Shown here piece after piece: positions 50,601 to 59,587 of a DNA stretch of 64,000 nt. A model generated the notes under the pieces. That model saw only the letters and a program-made list of their open reading frames with translations, was not told where the DNA came from and ran no database searches. The translations under genes were made by a program, and so were the position numbers. Source of the DNA: Pyrrhoderma lamaoense (taxonomy: Eukaryota > Basidiomycota > Agaricomycetes > Hymenochaetales > Hymenochaetaceae); NCBI GenBank assembly GCA_002794735.1, contig NBAZ01000043.1, positions 1 through 64,000 on the forward strand, given 5' to 3'. Position 1 is the stretch's first letter. The number at the start of each line of letters is the position of its first letter.

Positions 50601-52831
50601 CTCAAACTAATATCTATATAGAACAAGAACGCACAACTATCTACATTTTTCCAAGATGCCCATGATCAGCTCCTTATATTTATCGAACCTATCTCTCAAA
50701 GTAGCCCTCATTTGTACATGACATTCCTCCCGTTAATGAGAGAGAGATCCATCGTCGCTGACCACTACGCTAAGCGAGCGCAATCACTGACACGAGTCGA
50801 GTATGTTGGGAACAAGCCCCAGCTAGCATGTACCAGGCAGATAGATGTTGGCAGTTCGGTCAATTCTATTTCATACTCGCCTGATGGTAGACGAATTGTA
50901 TCAGGATCAGAAAATGGTGACATTGAGATATGGGATGTGGTGAGTGGCAGACGACTCCTCGGCCCACTTCAAGGACATTATGACAGAGTGTCGAGTGTCG
51001 CGTACACTGCAGATGGGAAATATATTGCTTCGGGATCTTATGATAAAACAGTGCGGGTATGGAATGCGGTCACTGGTGAGAGGGTTCTTGGTCCACTTGT
51101 TGGTCATTCAGACGAAGTTACTTCTGTCGCATTTTCTGGAGACGGGAGGTACATAGCATCGGGGTCTAATGATAAGACTGTCAGACTGTGGGGAGCTGAT
51201 AGTGGTGAACCAGCCGGAGAGCCGTTGAGAGGGCATTCAGAAGCTGTGAACAGTGTCATGTTCTCACCCAATGGACGCTATCTTGCGTCAGGCTCTTGGG
51301 AAGGAACCATCCTTGTCTTGGACGTACAAAGCAGAAATATGATCTTCGACCCATTCATAGGTCACGCAAACACAGTCGCCTCTCTGTCATTTTCTCCAGA
51401 CAGCGAGCTGATTGTCCAAGGGTCATGGGATGAGACCTTCCGTGTATGGGAGGTGTCGAGTGGCAGAGTTTTGCGTACATTCTCTGGAGACGGCAAGGGC
51501 GACGTAAACTCAGTTGTGTATTCCGGTGATGGCAAACATATTCTGTCGGGATCTTCTGACAAAATAGTAAGGATGTGGAATGCAGAAGACAGCGATGCTC
51601 CTCCAACAAGATTTGAAGGCCATACATATTCTGTTACGTCTGTCTCGTTTGCACCTGATGGTAAGCACTTTGCTTCCGCGTCAGTGGATGGGACGATCAG
51701 AGTCTGGGACGTTAAAAGGGGTGTGACACAATCAGATCCAGGGTTCGAGGGACAAACAGATGCAGTTAGAGCGTTTGCGATTTCACCGAAAGCAGGAAAG
51801 CTTTTTGTCTCCGGCTCGTACGATGGCACAGTCTGTGTGTGGAATACGGAGAGTGGGGATCTGGTCAAGGGTCCTTTAGAACAGTCTACTTCGGTAGAGT
51901 CAGTTGCATTTTCACCCGATGAAATTCACTTCGCTTCGGGATCACTTGACTCAGTACGAATATGGAATATGATCGACGATGAATTTGTCACATGCATCGG
52001 TCACACTGACTGGGTTCTCTCACTTACTTTTTCTCCTGATGGAAAGCATCTTGCTTCGAGCTCTTGCGACAAATCAACCCGAGTCTGGGGTGTTGAGAGT
52101 GGTTCATTGGAAGCAGGTCCATTTATCGGGCATACAGACAGTGTCTCCTCAGTCTGTTATTCTCCTGACGGAAAGAAGATTGTCTCTGGATCAACCGATA
52201 AAACTGTCCGTATCTGGAATGTTTCCAATAGCAGTCTACTTTCCACTTTTGAAGGTCATTCTAGCTGGGTCAACTCTGTTGCTTTCTCCCCGATGGATTA
52301 TATATTGTCTCTGGTTCTGATGACAAGTCAATACGAGTCTGGAATGCTGAAACCGGCCAAGCAGCGTATGATCCAATAACAGGTCATACGAACATAGTCA
52401 ACTCTGTGTGCTTTTCTCCCCATGGAAAGTGGATAATCTCCGGATCAGATGACGAAACCGTCTGCGTATGGAACATGGCGACTGGCGATCTCTTCTTCCA
52501 AGCTCGTGTTTCATCAACTGTCAACTTTGTCGCATCCTTTCCCTCAAATGACAATAGTTATATCAAATTTGTCTCTGGGTCGCTGGATGGGGAAATACAT
52601 GTCTGGACTGTCAATGTCGAATCAGAAGGAGAAAAATGGTGTCTTGAAGCTGGTGGATGGCTCACTGGAGCCAACCGTAAATTACTCATGTGGATTCCCC
52701 CAGATCTCCGTCGCTCAGTCGTATATGGTCCACGCATTCTGAATAGAAGCTTCTCAACCAGTTTGGACTCTTCAGTCTATCGAGGTGATCAATGGACTAC
52801 TTGTTTTCTCTCAAATACTGCTTTTTCTTAG
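47698..52831 (+). pseudogene. NLR copy I, C2-NACHT-WD40, single frameshift in WD40
   Basis: The start is MPSFYTLRG. The C2-like domain is the most diverged of the set (PAKARASDIYVKITYGDQS; LMKESFIGDRRIGYGECVL). Helical exons include ASPYLKVAWSITTALLN, and coiled coil exon 7 spans about 48867-49019. NACHT exon 8, 49085-50574, is 1490 nt and open. Its P-loop is GRVGTGKST (Val where the others have Ala); Walker B VLDALDECG and RFLVTSRPEGD follow. Exon 9 runs 50622-52831 and is 2210 nt, one short of a multiple of three. A base is missing near 52290, in the 'tctcccc' before blade 12, after which the other frame runs to the stop. With that one base restored all fourteen WD40 units and the tail GWLTGANRKLLMWIPPDLR would be continuous, so this copy could well be functional. 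Confidence 0.85.
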
Positions 52832-53278
52832 TGTTACAAATTTAACATTTGTAATATTAGTTGTGCTTGAATATCTTTATCTATTCCATCGCGATTCTGT
52901 TGAATACTTTGTTTTTCTACACTTATTTTGTTCGCTTACATTCATTCACATAGACTGTGACTTATATCTATCACTATTTCACTGATACCCAGGAAGGCAA
53001 CTTTATTTTCTTTACGTCCCTAAACCTCTCCTTCATTCAGTTTGTCTGTGAAAACACATACAAGTTCTCAGGTGTTCCCAGTCACTGTTGTCTCTGCTAC
53101 TTGGAGTTTTGGCAAGAAAATGTTGATAGATTCTCTGTTTAATAATACGTGTAGTTAGTTCTAAAATACTGTCTTATGTCTCTTCCTTTCTGTCTCGCAT
53201 TATTCTCTTCAAAATATAGTACTGCATTATTTGAATGTTCAATTCTACTTCGCTACATCATCTTCTTAAAGTACAGTA

Positions 53279-53411
53279 AACTTACAGTTATACAAAATGT
53301 AACTACAGCACCTATCCATTGCGATTTGAGTAATGAATTTCTTATAAATTTATGCCAAACAAGCACTGTGTATCTAAATCCGAGTTCTCCTTATACTCTC
53401 ACGACCATTTA
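53279..53411 (+). repeat. 3' flank repeat of copy I
   Basis: This is the counterpart of 46561-46695 downstream of copy H. It shows that the H/I duplication unit extended at least 0.6 kb past the stop codon. No gene is called. Confidence 0.5.
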
Positions 53412-53510
53412 AAGAATGGTGGTTCAAAACAAAAAGAACAAAATCGGATATCTTGGAGCAGAATCGGAGTAAGAACGAAAAGATACATCGCAACAAGAAA
53501 GCAGGGCAGA

Positions 53511-53806
53511 GTTAAGATTCTGGAACACGTTTGTGGATTTGGATTTTTAACGGCAACGTAACTGAGCTCGGAGATCATCGGGAGCCCTCCGGGGAGAGTT
53601 TTCTTTTCTCCCTTGATTGTCTACCAACCTCGATTGTCTGGAGCTAGGCTTCAATGACAGGTAGAGCTCGGCACTTCTGTTGGGCTCGGTACGCTCTCGA
53701 CGGTCCTTGAAAATACAAGGGAATGAATAATTTTCATAACTGGTCATACGCAGCAGGTTTTTAAGGTGAACAGCCTTTAATTGATAGAACAATGTAGATA
53801 AGGGAA
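53511..53806 (+). pseudogene. Degenerate nuclear 28S rRNA fragment (about 300 bp)
   Basis: The sequence follows the conserved order of eukaryotic large-subunit rRNA: GTTAAGATTCTGGAAC, then CGGCAACGTAACTGAG, GGGAGCCCTCCGGGGAGAGT, GCGCTCTCGACGGTCC-like 'acgctctcgacggtcc', 'gaataattttca', AAGGTGAACAGCCT and TGATAGAACAATGTAGATAA. The last piece ends at 'gggaa' (53806), where intact 28S would continue. Several substitutions and small gaps show it is not a working rRNA. Six bases later the family-1 LTR begins. It is identified by recall of 28S sequence, not by a search. Confidence 0.8.
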
Positions 53807-53811
53807 TCTAG

Positions 53812-54233
53812 TGTAGGACCAAGTAAGTAGATAGCCGGTCGCAGTGCATTTATAATGCACTTTCTAACTCGCTCGGAAAGTCCATTACTATTACTCGGCC
53901 GCGCGCCTCATCCATTTCTCTTACTATTTAGCTTCACTTTCCACTCTTATTCGAGGATAGGGTTCACTTTTATGGCCCCCTCATTTCTGATAGCTTAAAC
54001 CCTTCGTCCAGTGGCATATAGCCACCTGGAAACCATGCTTCCCTTATTATCTATCCTTTATCTCGCATTTTGATATATAAGCCTCTAGACTTGGGGACGT
54101 AGTAGATAAGTTTTTTCCCCGAGTTTAGTTAATTCCCTCTCGATCTATTCACCCTCTCTCTAAACGTAGCTCTCTGATAGTCGCCTGTGCTCTTTATCTA
54201 CTACTCTGCTGCTTCTCTGACCATACTGCAAGT
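53812..54233 (+). mobile_element. Family-1 LTR, 5' part only
   Basis: It starts TGTAGGACCAAGTAAGTAG, the LTR 5' terminus, and follows the 1443-2189 copy through the TATA region (gatatataagcctc, about 54080) to 'gaccatactgcaagt'. It is cut there, at the junction with receptor relic J. The 3' portion with the CA terminus is missing. Confidence 0.75.
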
Positions 54234-55913
54234 AGGCTTTGATAGATAATTGAAAGTAAAGAATAATCATCGGAAGAGGTACACAGGAAAGTAATTGTAA
54301 GAGCATTCTCGTATTTCTTGTCACAAACGTTAGTAGAGGTAAAATCATGTTTTAAGTTTCTTCTACAATTAAAGTATGGGTCACAAATTACTATTTGTAT
54401 GCCTTAGACCATTGAATAATCAAAGAAGAACACCGAGCTGACTCTTGTCAATATTGCTCACGTTCTCTTGGAAATCTATCCTTCCAGTCATGGTGACTCT
54501 TTGGAGAACGTCAACACAATATTCGACATGTTACAGCATGTAGCAGAGAGAAAGACACGAAAATCTGGGCTATACTATTCCTGCCTTCGTCGAATTCGGA
54601 GATAACATAGCAGATGTACAGTCGCCCGCAAAAGTATTGCACAATACAAATTTTTTTTTTAAATTTAATTTATCTCGAGAATAAAATATATTTAGTACTT
54701 TATTTTAATTGTAATAAGCATTGAACAGTGTGAATAAAAAATGTGTAAAAAAAGGAGGCAAAAAGCGCGCCAAAATAAGTAATTACTTACATAAGTCATG
54801 TGCAAGATTTGTAAGGCATGCATTCCCCCAACCCAAATCTTCGCAAAATTGTCCATAACTCAGTCAATTCTCCACCGATTTGGCTCATCTTTGTGTCGTT
54901 TGAAAGCCCTGATTCAGTACTTCATGGCCCCATACCTTACCCCCACCAAACGAGCTCGGATCATGGTCTATAAGGAGATGAATAAGACAGATCAGTGGAT
55001 TGCCCAAAGACTTGGTTGTCATGCTTCTACAGTCTCTCGCAATTGGAAGGAGCTTCAGGAGATGAATGATCCTTACTTTAGACATCCTAAACTAGGTGCT
55101 CCACACAAACTGACCCCTGAAGATGAAAGATATGCCGCGTTTTTGATCCATTCAGGACGTGCTTATGGTGCAGCTGATCTTAAACATCATTACTTCCCCA
55201 ATGTCAGTGAGGACACCCTGAGCAGAGCTCTACATCGTCAGGGTCTAGAGCCTCATGTCTCTCGTAAAAAACCACTCTTGGATCGAAAGAAGAAGGCTAA
55301 TAGAAGAGAATGGGCAAAGAAGTTTGGTGATTGGTCTGTGGAGGATTGGGGAAAAATTATCTTCTCAGATGAAGCCCAATTTGATTTATTTTGATTCAGG
55401 AATGGGAGGTTAGTTTGGAGAAGGAGAGGAGAGGCTTATTATGACAAAAATATCCTTAAAAAAGTGAAACATGGGGGAGGATCTATCATGCTTTGGGGCT
55501 GTATTACATCTCAGGGGGTTGGACATCTTTCTCTTATAGATAAAACCATGGATTCTGTCAAATACATCGAGATACTCCAGGATGCTCTTCTTGGGACTCT
55601 GAAGGATCTGAATGTTGAGCCTGGCTCCATCATCTTTCAGCAGGACAAAGATCCCAAGCATACTTCCAAAAAGGCCAAATCATGGTTTCAACTTCATGGC
55701 ATCACAGTTTTGGATTGGGCTTCAAGCAGTGCTGATATGAACATTATTGAGCATGTTTGGGATCGTCTGGGACAGCTGTTAAACGCTAGGGCTGTATATG
55801 TCAGCAATGACTAGTTCTAGTACCAGTATTAGTCAGCAGGGTCTGAAGACAAGGCACAACCAGCATACACTGATATAGACAGAGACAGAGGAGAGGAGGG
55901 GCAAGAGGAGGGG

Positions 55914-57643
55914 TGTTACGGGATTGGAGGTTTGAAGATTCGCGGATCATCGGCTAGGTCGGAGATCAAACACAAACCAAATATAGGAAGCTGCAAATCC
56001 TGCCTATTACGAACAATAGCAAACTCAGCCATGTCACACAGGGAAGTCCTCTCTCAAGATGATGAAAGGCCTGCGGTGTTTGAACGACTACATGCGCAGC
56101 CAGCAGAGCCATTGCTGGATCAAGTCCGTGGTTGGATAGAATCACGGCAAAGGTCAGAAACTAGGGCCTTACCAAATCCTACAGGAAACGTAGGTGTTCG
56201 TATAGCAGTACATGAAGCAGAACGAACTAGCGAATCTCAAGTACACAGTCAGGTGGAACGAGTCCCCTGGTATCAGACCAGGGTAGGGTGTATTAATTGC
56301 AAGAAGACTTATTCGTTACAATCGGACCTCTATAGGATCACTTGGACAACTCTCTTCGAGATGGGAGTGGATGCTACCGAGTTTACAGTACAAGTACAGA
56401 AGTACTGGACAGACGATTCTACTAGAGAATTCCCTCACTGGGAACAAGATGTTTGGACCTTTCACTACATTACAATCTTGGAGATAAAAAGGAAGGAGAA
56501 GGTCTGGGGTCAAGTCAAGATTGTTGTCTTAACGAATATGGAGCATACTGGACACCAGCACGATGAACAGTGCAGCAGTAGTGTGGTTCACTATCAAGTA
56601 GTACCACGGGACCCCCCAGAATGGGGAATACTCTTACTCCGTCAGCTACCAAGGAAAGTCTACGATCATCTCAAGTTAATCGATGTGCCTGGATACATAC
56701 GGTGGGGATATCACCAATACTTCAATGCCGAACAACGTGTGGCCTGCTGGGTCGGCACGGACCATTCAGGGTCTTTGTGGAGTGAACGTACAACACGCTT
56801 CAGCCACAATTGGGGTTATCTAGGGTTCAGGGCAGTGGACCCTAACTCAGGGACAGGAGATTGGGAATCTCTCTAGATCAGATCTAAGGGTCTCAGGGTC
56901 TCAGGGAGTAATGTGATCGTACGGACTGCGGCGCAGGGACGATAAGGGTTCAGACATGTGTGGGATACACAGGGTCTTCAGGGACTTGTGGAGCAAGTGC
57001 CCTTAAGGTTATGGTTAGGATAAAGGAATACCCATGGCATAATGGGTGTTGATGAAGGCTATAAAAGCAGGACTTTTGGACATCGTAGAGTAGATTGTTC
57101 AGACTCACTTATAGCTGTAAAACGGTAATAAGACATCAACTACACTTAAAGTACAATACCTGCGCTCAGTCAAGATTGTCGTTAGCTGACAAAGGTGTTG
57201 CTTTGAGGGTATCTGTATTGTGGTAGAACATCTAGCTTTCTCTAACATCGTTACTTGTTCTCTATCACTGTACAGTGAGGAGACTACTCCTACACTCTCC
57301 AAGAAGGACCACGTTATCGTACTACGAGTTATTGCATCGGCATCGTTTAGGTTGAATCAATACCTTGGTCGACACCTCGCGTGATTACCTCTTTGTCACA
57401 ATCTACTTGTAGTGTCCTCGGCACTTGGCACGACGACTTCGAGACCCCCTACCTTGAAGAAGCACCAACTGCTCGTTAGCTTTAACCGGACTAGGTGTCT
57501 ATTTAGTCTGATCAACTACTCAGCACACTGCTAGCCCACCCCTTTTGGCGAAAGGATTAGAGTTGCTTTATCTGGGTTATCGAACCTCTATTACTAAGGG
57601 TTGCAGATCGCGCTGATCTCTTAGTTTTAAGGAAACCGTAACA
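55914..57643 (+). mobile_element. Inner solo LTR (1730 bp) with own ORF
   Basis: It begins TGTTACGGGATTGG and ends AAACCGTAACA, giving an 8-bp inverted terminus TGTTACGG/CCGTAACA. It is flanked by the 5-bp duplication AGGGG (55909-55913 and 57644-57648). A TATAAAA box sits at 57060-57066. No retroelement interior follows, so a solo LTR is the best reading. It is long for a fungal LTR and carries a coding frame upstream of the TATA box. Confidence 0.75.
56031..56876 (+). CDS. Hypothetical protein encoded within an LTR (281 aa)
   Basis: The frame is open from well upstream, but the first ATG is at 56031 (MSHREVLSQDDERPAVF). The product has an acidic start, then HAQPAEPLLDQVRGWIESRQ. A CINCKK pair of cysteines follows at about residue 90. 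The C-terminal half is rich in aromatic residues, with WGQVKIVVLTNMEHTG, a His/Cys cluster HTGHQHDEQC and VPGYIRWGYHQYFNAEQ. It contains no gag, protease, reverse transcriptase or integrase motif, and I do not recognise a family. It lies in the U3-like part of the inner LTR, about 180 bp before the TATA box. It is uninterrupted, which suggests recent insertion or selection. Whether it is expressed is unknown. Confidence 0.55.
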   Translation: MSHREVLSQDDERPAVFERLHAQPAEPLLDQVRGWIESRQRSETRALPNPTGNVGVRIAVHEAERTSESQVHSQVERVPWYQTRVGCINCKKTYSLQSDLYRITWTTLFEMGVDATEFTVQVQKYWTDDSTREFPHWEQDVWTFHYITILEIKRKEKVWGQVKIVVLTNMEHTGHQHDEQCSSSVVHYQVVPRDPPEWGILLLRQLPRKVYDHLKLIDVPGYIRWGYHQYFNAEQRVACWVGTDHSGSLWSERTTRFSHNWGYLGFRAVDPNSGTGDWESL

Positions 57644-57804
57644 AGGGGAAGAACAGTGAGGAGGGAACAAGAGGATGTATTAGAAGGTACTAGTCTAGGA
57701 GGGAAGACAAGATCAAGACTGGGGGACTAGCTACTGACAGGAGGGGGGTATTTATACATGTGGGAGGCAGTGTGGGAATAATGAAAAAACCCGGCAGGGT
57801 CTAT

Positions 57805-57960
57805 GGCTAAACTATTAGGCTAAACTAAGCTGTGCTAGGCTGTGTTAGATGAAACATAAGGAATAGGCTAAACTATGAGGCTAAGCTAGGCTGTGCTAGC
57901 TGAAACATAATAAACAGGCTAAATAATCAGGCTAAGCTAGGCTGTGCTAGCTGAAACACT
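57805..57960. repeat. Imperfect tandem repeat, about 50-bp unit
   Basis: About three copies of a unit built on GGCTAAGCTAGGCTGTGCTA followed by GATGAAACATAA or GCTGAAACATAA. It lies in the right part of the outer LTR-like insertion. Confidence 0.7.
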
Positions 57961-58129
57961 AAGTTAGGCTAATTACAGAAGAGACTAAACCAAATGGGGA
58001 AAGATGACCATGGAGAATGGTGGAAGGTGGTAGAACATGGTGGAATGTTCTAGAATGTTCTGGAAGGTCTCAGAATGTTCTAGAACAGATGAGTAAGCAG
58101 TGGAGATAAGAGAGAGATAAGATAAGATG

Positions 58130-58335
58130 AGATGCTTAATAAGACAGCTGAGTCATATGCTGAGTCAGTGCTTAGTAAGCGACTTATGTAAGCATGCTGA
58201 CTAAGCTGATTAGGTAAGATGTTTAGGTAATAATGATTAGATAAGCAGCTTATGTAAGATGATTAGATAATCCACTTATGTAAGATGCTTATGTAAGCGC
58301 TTAGTCAGCTTATGTAAGCTGCTTAGTAAGCAAAA
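58130..58335. repeat. Degenerate CTTATGTAAG / CTTAGTAAG repeats
   Basis: A cluster of more than ten short direct and self-complementary units (gcttatgtaagatg, gcttagtaagc) ends just before the right terminus of the outer insertion. It could form hairpins. Confidence 0.6.
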
Positions 58336-59364
58336 AAGCGAAAATAGACTTGGTTTCATAACAGTATATCCAAGAAACAAGGGAGAATTATGGGCTGCAA
58401 TACAAGAAGAGTGGGCAAAGATTGATGTTGATTACATAAAAGGATTATATGCCAGTATGCCTAGAAGGGTTGATACATTAAAGAAAGTACATGGTGGATA
58501 TACTAAATATTAAATTTGTACAGAAGTTTGTTTTGTGGAATGTATTTAATTTGGAATTTTATGTGTTTGATATTGTGCCCCTCATAAGTATTGCATGTAA
58601 CTTTCCTAATTTGTCACTGCATATGTGACGCTTTGAGCCTTTTTTTTTTGTTATTTAATAGCTCTTATTGTTCAATAAAAAGTACAGTAGAAATGTAGAA
58701 ATAATATTGAGTTGTTCCGAAGTTGCGCGAAATTCAAAATGAATTTTCGCGTTGTGCAATACTTTTGCAGGCGACTGTAAGTAACTTCAAGCAATCCATC
58801 ATCCTTCATCATATGCTAACAAGAAAATTTCCAGGCAAGCCCCTATTTGTAGAAACTGTAATGCATAACTATTTCATTCTTGAATGTGAGCGTCCCAAGA
58901 CCAGGATGTTACAAAGACCATCAACGAACAAAACTGACAACATCGATCTTGACTCTGCTACACCATACAAGTTCTTGCTTGTAAAAAATAAAAAGATAAA
59001 AACCAATGTTCTTATTGTCCTTGACCGGATGAGTTTGAGAGTAAAGAGACTCGAAAGCATTATAGTAGACTGAACATGGAGAAATTCAGCTGAGTCAGAA
59101 CAAACCTACAACCATCTTTCGAATGTGTGCAATTGATTCCTTCAATCCATTGAACCTATCTCACAAAGGAGTACGTATACATGACGTTCCTTCCATTGAT
59201 GAGAGAGGATCCATTCGCAGTTCAAGTGGAGTCACCCGAAGATATCTAGAAAGGCCAGTTCAGAGAACGAAAGCAAAAAATTAGTGTGAGAGGAAGATTC
59301 CCATCTAAGATGTATAACGAGAAGGTTTCGAGAATTATAGTGATGATGTAACAATCACCTGATC

Positions 59365-59481
59365 CATCTTAGACTGGCCTAGCCTCTGAATGTCTGATTC
59401 TATTTGATCCAAATCACCGTGCTCCCACGCTTTTCTATTTTTACTATCAACCGGTGATGTCCATCTAGCTCGCCTTGAGGC
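59365..59481 (+). promoter_or_regulatory. Upstream module and palindrome of copy K
   Basis: It contains AGACTGGCCTAGCCTC, TTTGATCCAAATCACCGTGC, the AT-rich core TTTTTACTATCAACCGGTGA and, at 59472-59481, the palindrome GCCTTGAGGC, 107 bp before the start. It is the most complete version of the module in the window, and it matches copy E over more than 100 bp. Confidence 0.55.
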
Positions 59482-59587
59482 AAGTCTAATGTTATAGAGG
59501 TCAACCTTCTTTTTCTCCCTGGGCTCAACCCTCTACCCTTCACACCCTGAAGTTATACCCAAGCACTCAAGCAGGCCATAGTACTCC

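Larger units (their letters stand above)
55799..58363. mobile_element. LTR-like insertion in the transposase (outer nest)
   Basis: It begins TGTCAGCAATGACTAG and ends TTTCATAACA (TG..CA) and is flanked by a 5-bp duplication GTATA (55794-55798 and 58364-58368). Subtracting the inner insertion leaves about 830 bp, which fits a solo LTR. It has no coding content of its own. Its right part (57649-58363) holds two low-complexity repeat tracts. It is unrelated to LTR family 1. Confidence 0.75.
54924..58513 (+). pseudogene. Tc1-family DD34E transposase, stop codon plus insertion
   Basis: The likely start is the ATG at 54924 (MAPYLTPTKRARIMVYKEM). An N-terminal helix-turn-helix follows (IAQRLGCHASTVSRNWKEL). 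The catalytic triad is visible: D in FSDEAQF, D in FQQDKDPKH, and E in NIIEHVW, with 34 residues between the second D and the E, which is the Tc1 DD34E spacing. An in-frame TGA at 55392-55394 interrupts it just after the first D; the frame continues unchanged. At 55798 the gene is split by a 2565-bp insertion. The C-terminus resumes at 58369 (PRNKGELWAAIQEEWAKID..) and stops at 58511-58513. Removing the insertion and one GTATA repeat restores frame at the junction. The copy is dead as written. Confidence 0.9.
54619..58777 (+). mobile_element. Tc1/mariner transposon, itself interrupted (4159 bp)
   Basis: Terminal inverted repeats of about 26 bp match with one mismatch. The left end starts CAGTCGCCCGCAAAAG (54619-54644), and the right end is the inverse of CAGTCGCCTGCAAAAG (58752-58777). 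It is flanked by TA at 54617-54618 and 58778-58779, the Tc1/mariner target duplication. Without the nested insertion it would be about 1.59 kb, normal for Tc1. The TA target lies inside the GTAAGT donor of intron 4 of relic J. Confidence 0.92.
54238..59225 (+). pseudogene. NLR relic J, decayed and split by a transposon
   Basis: Only scraps of a receptor remain. Left of the transposon are the end of C2 exon 3 (tgaaagtaaagaataatcatcgg) and a damaged exon 4 (ACCGAGCTGACTCTTGTCAA to GGAGATAACATAGCAGAT). Right of it is intron 4, then exon 5 (GGCAAGCCCCTATTTG). A collapsed stretch then retains pieces of the NACHT exon (DLDSATP, then NVLIVLD without the rest of Walker B) and the exon-9 opening (TYMTFLPLMRED) near 59180-59215. 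P-loop and WD40 repeats are gone. Stops and frame changes are frequent, so unlike the other copies this is unambiguous pseudogenisation. Confidence 0.8.

Noticed and set aside
58723..59073. A 116-codon plus-strand frame ending in NVLIVLD..
   Set aside because: It runs across the right inverted repeat of the Tc1 element into relic J, so it is a chance fusion of transposon end and pseudogene scraps.
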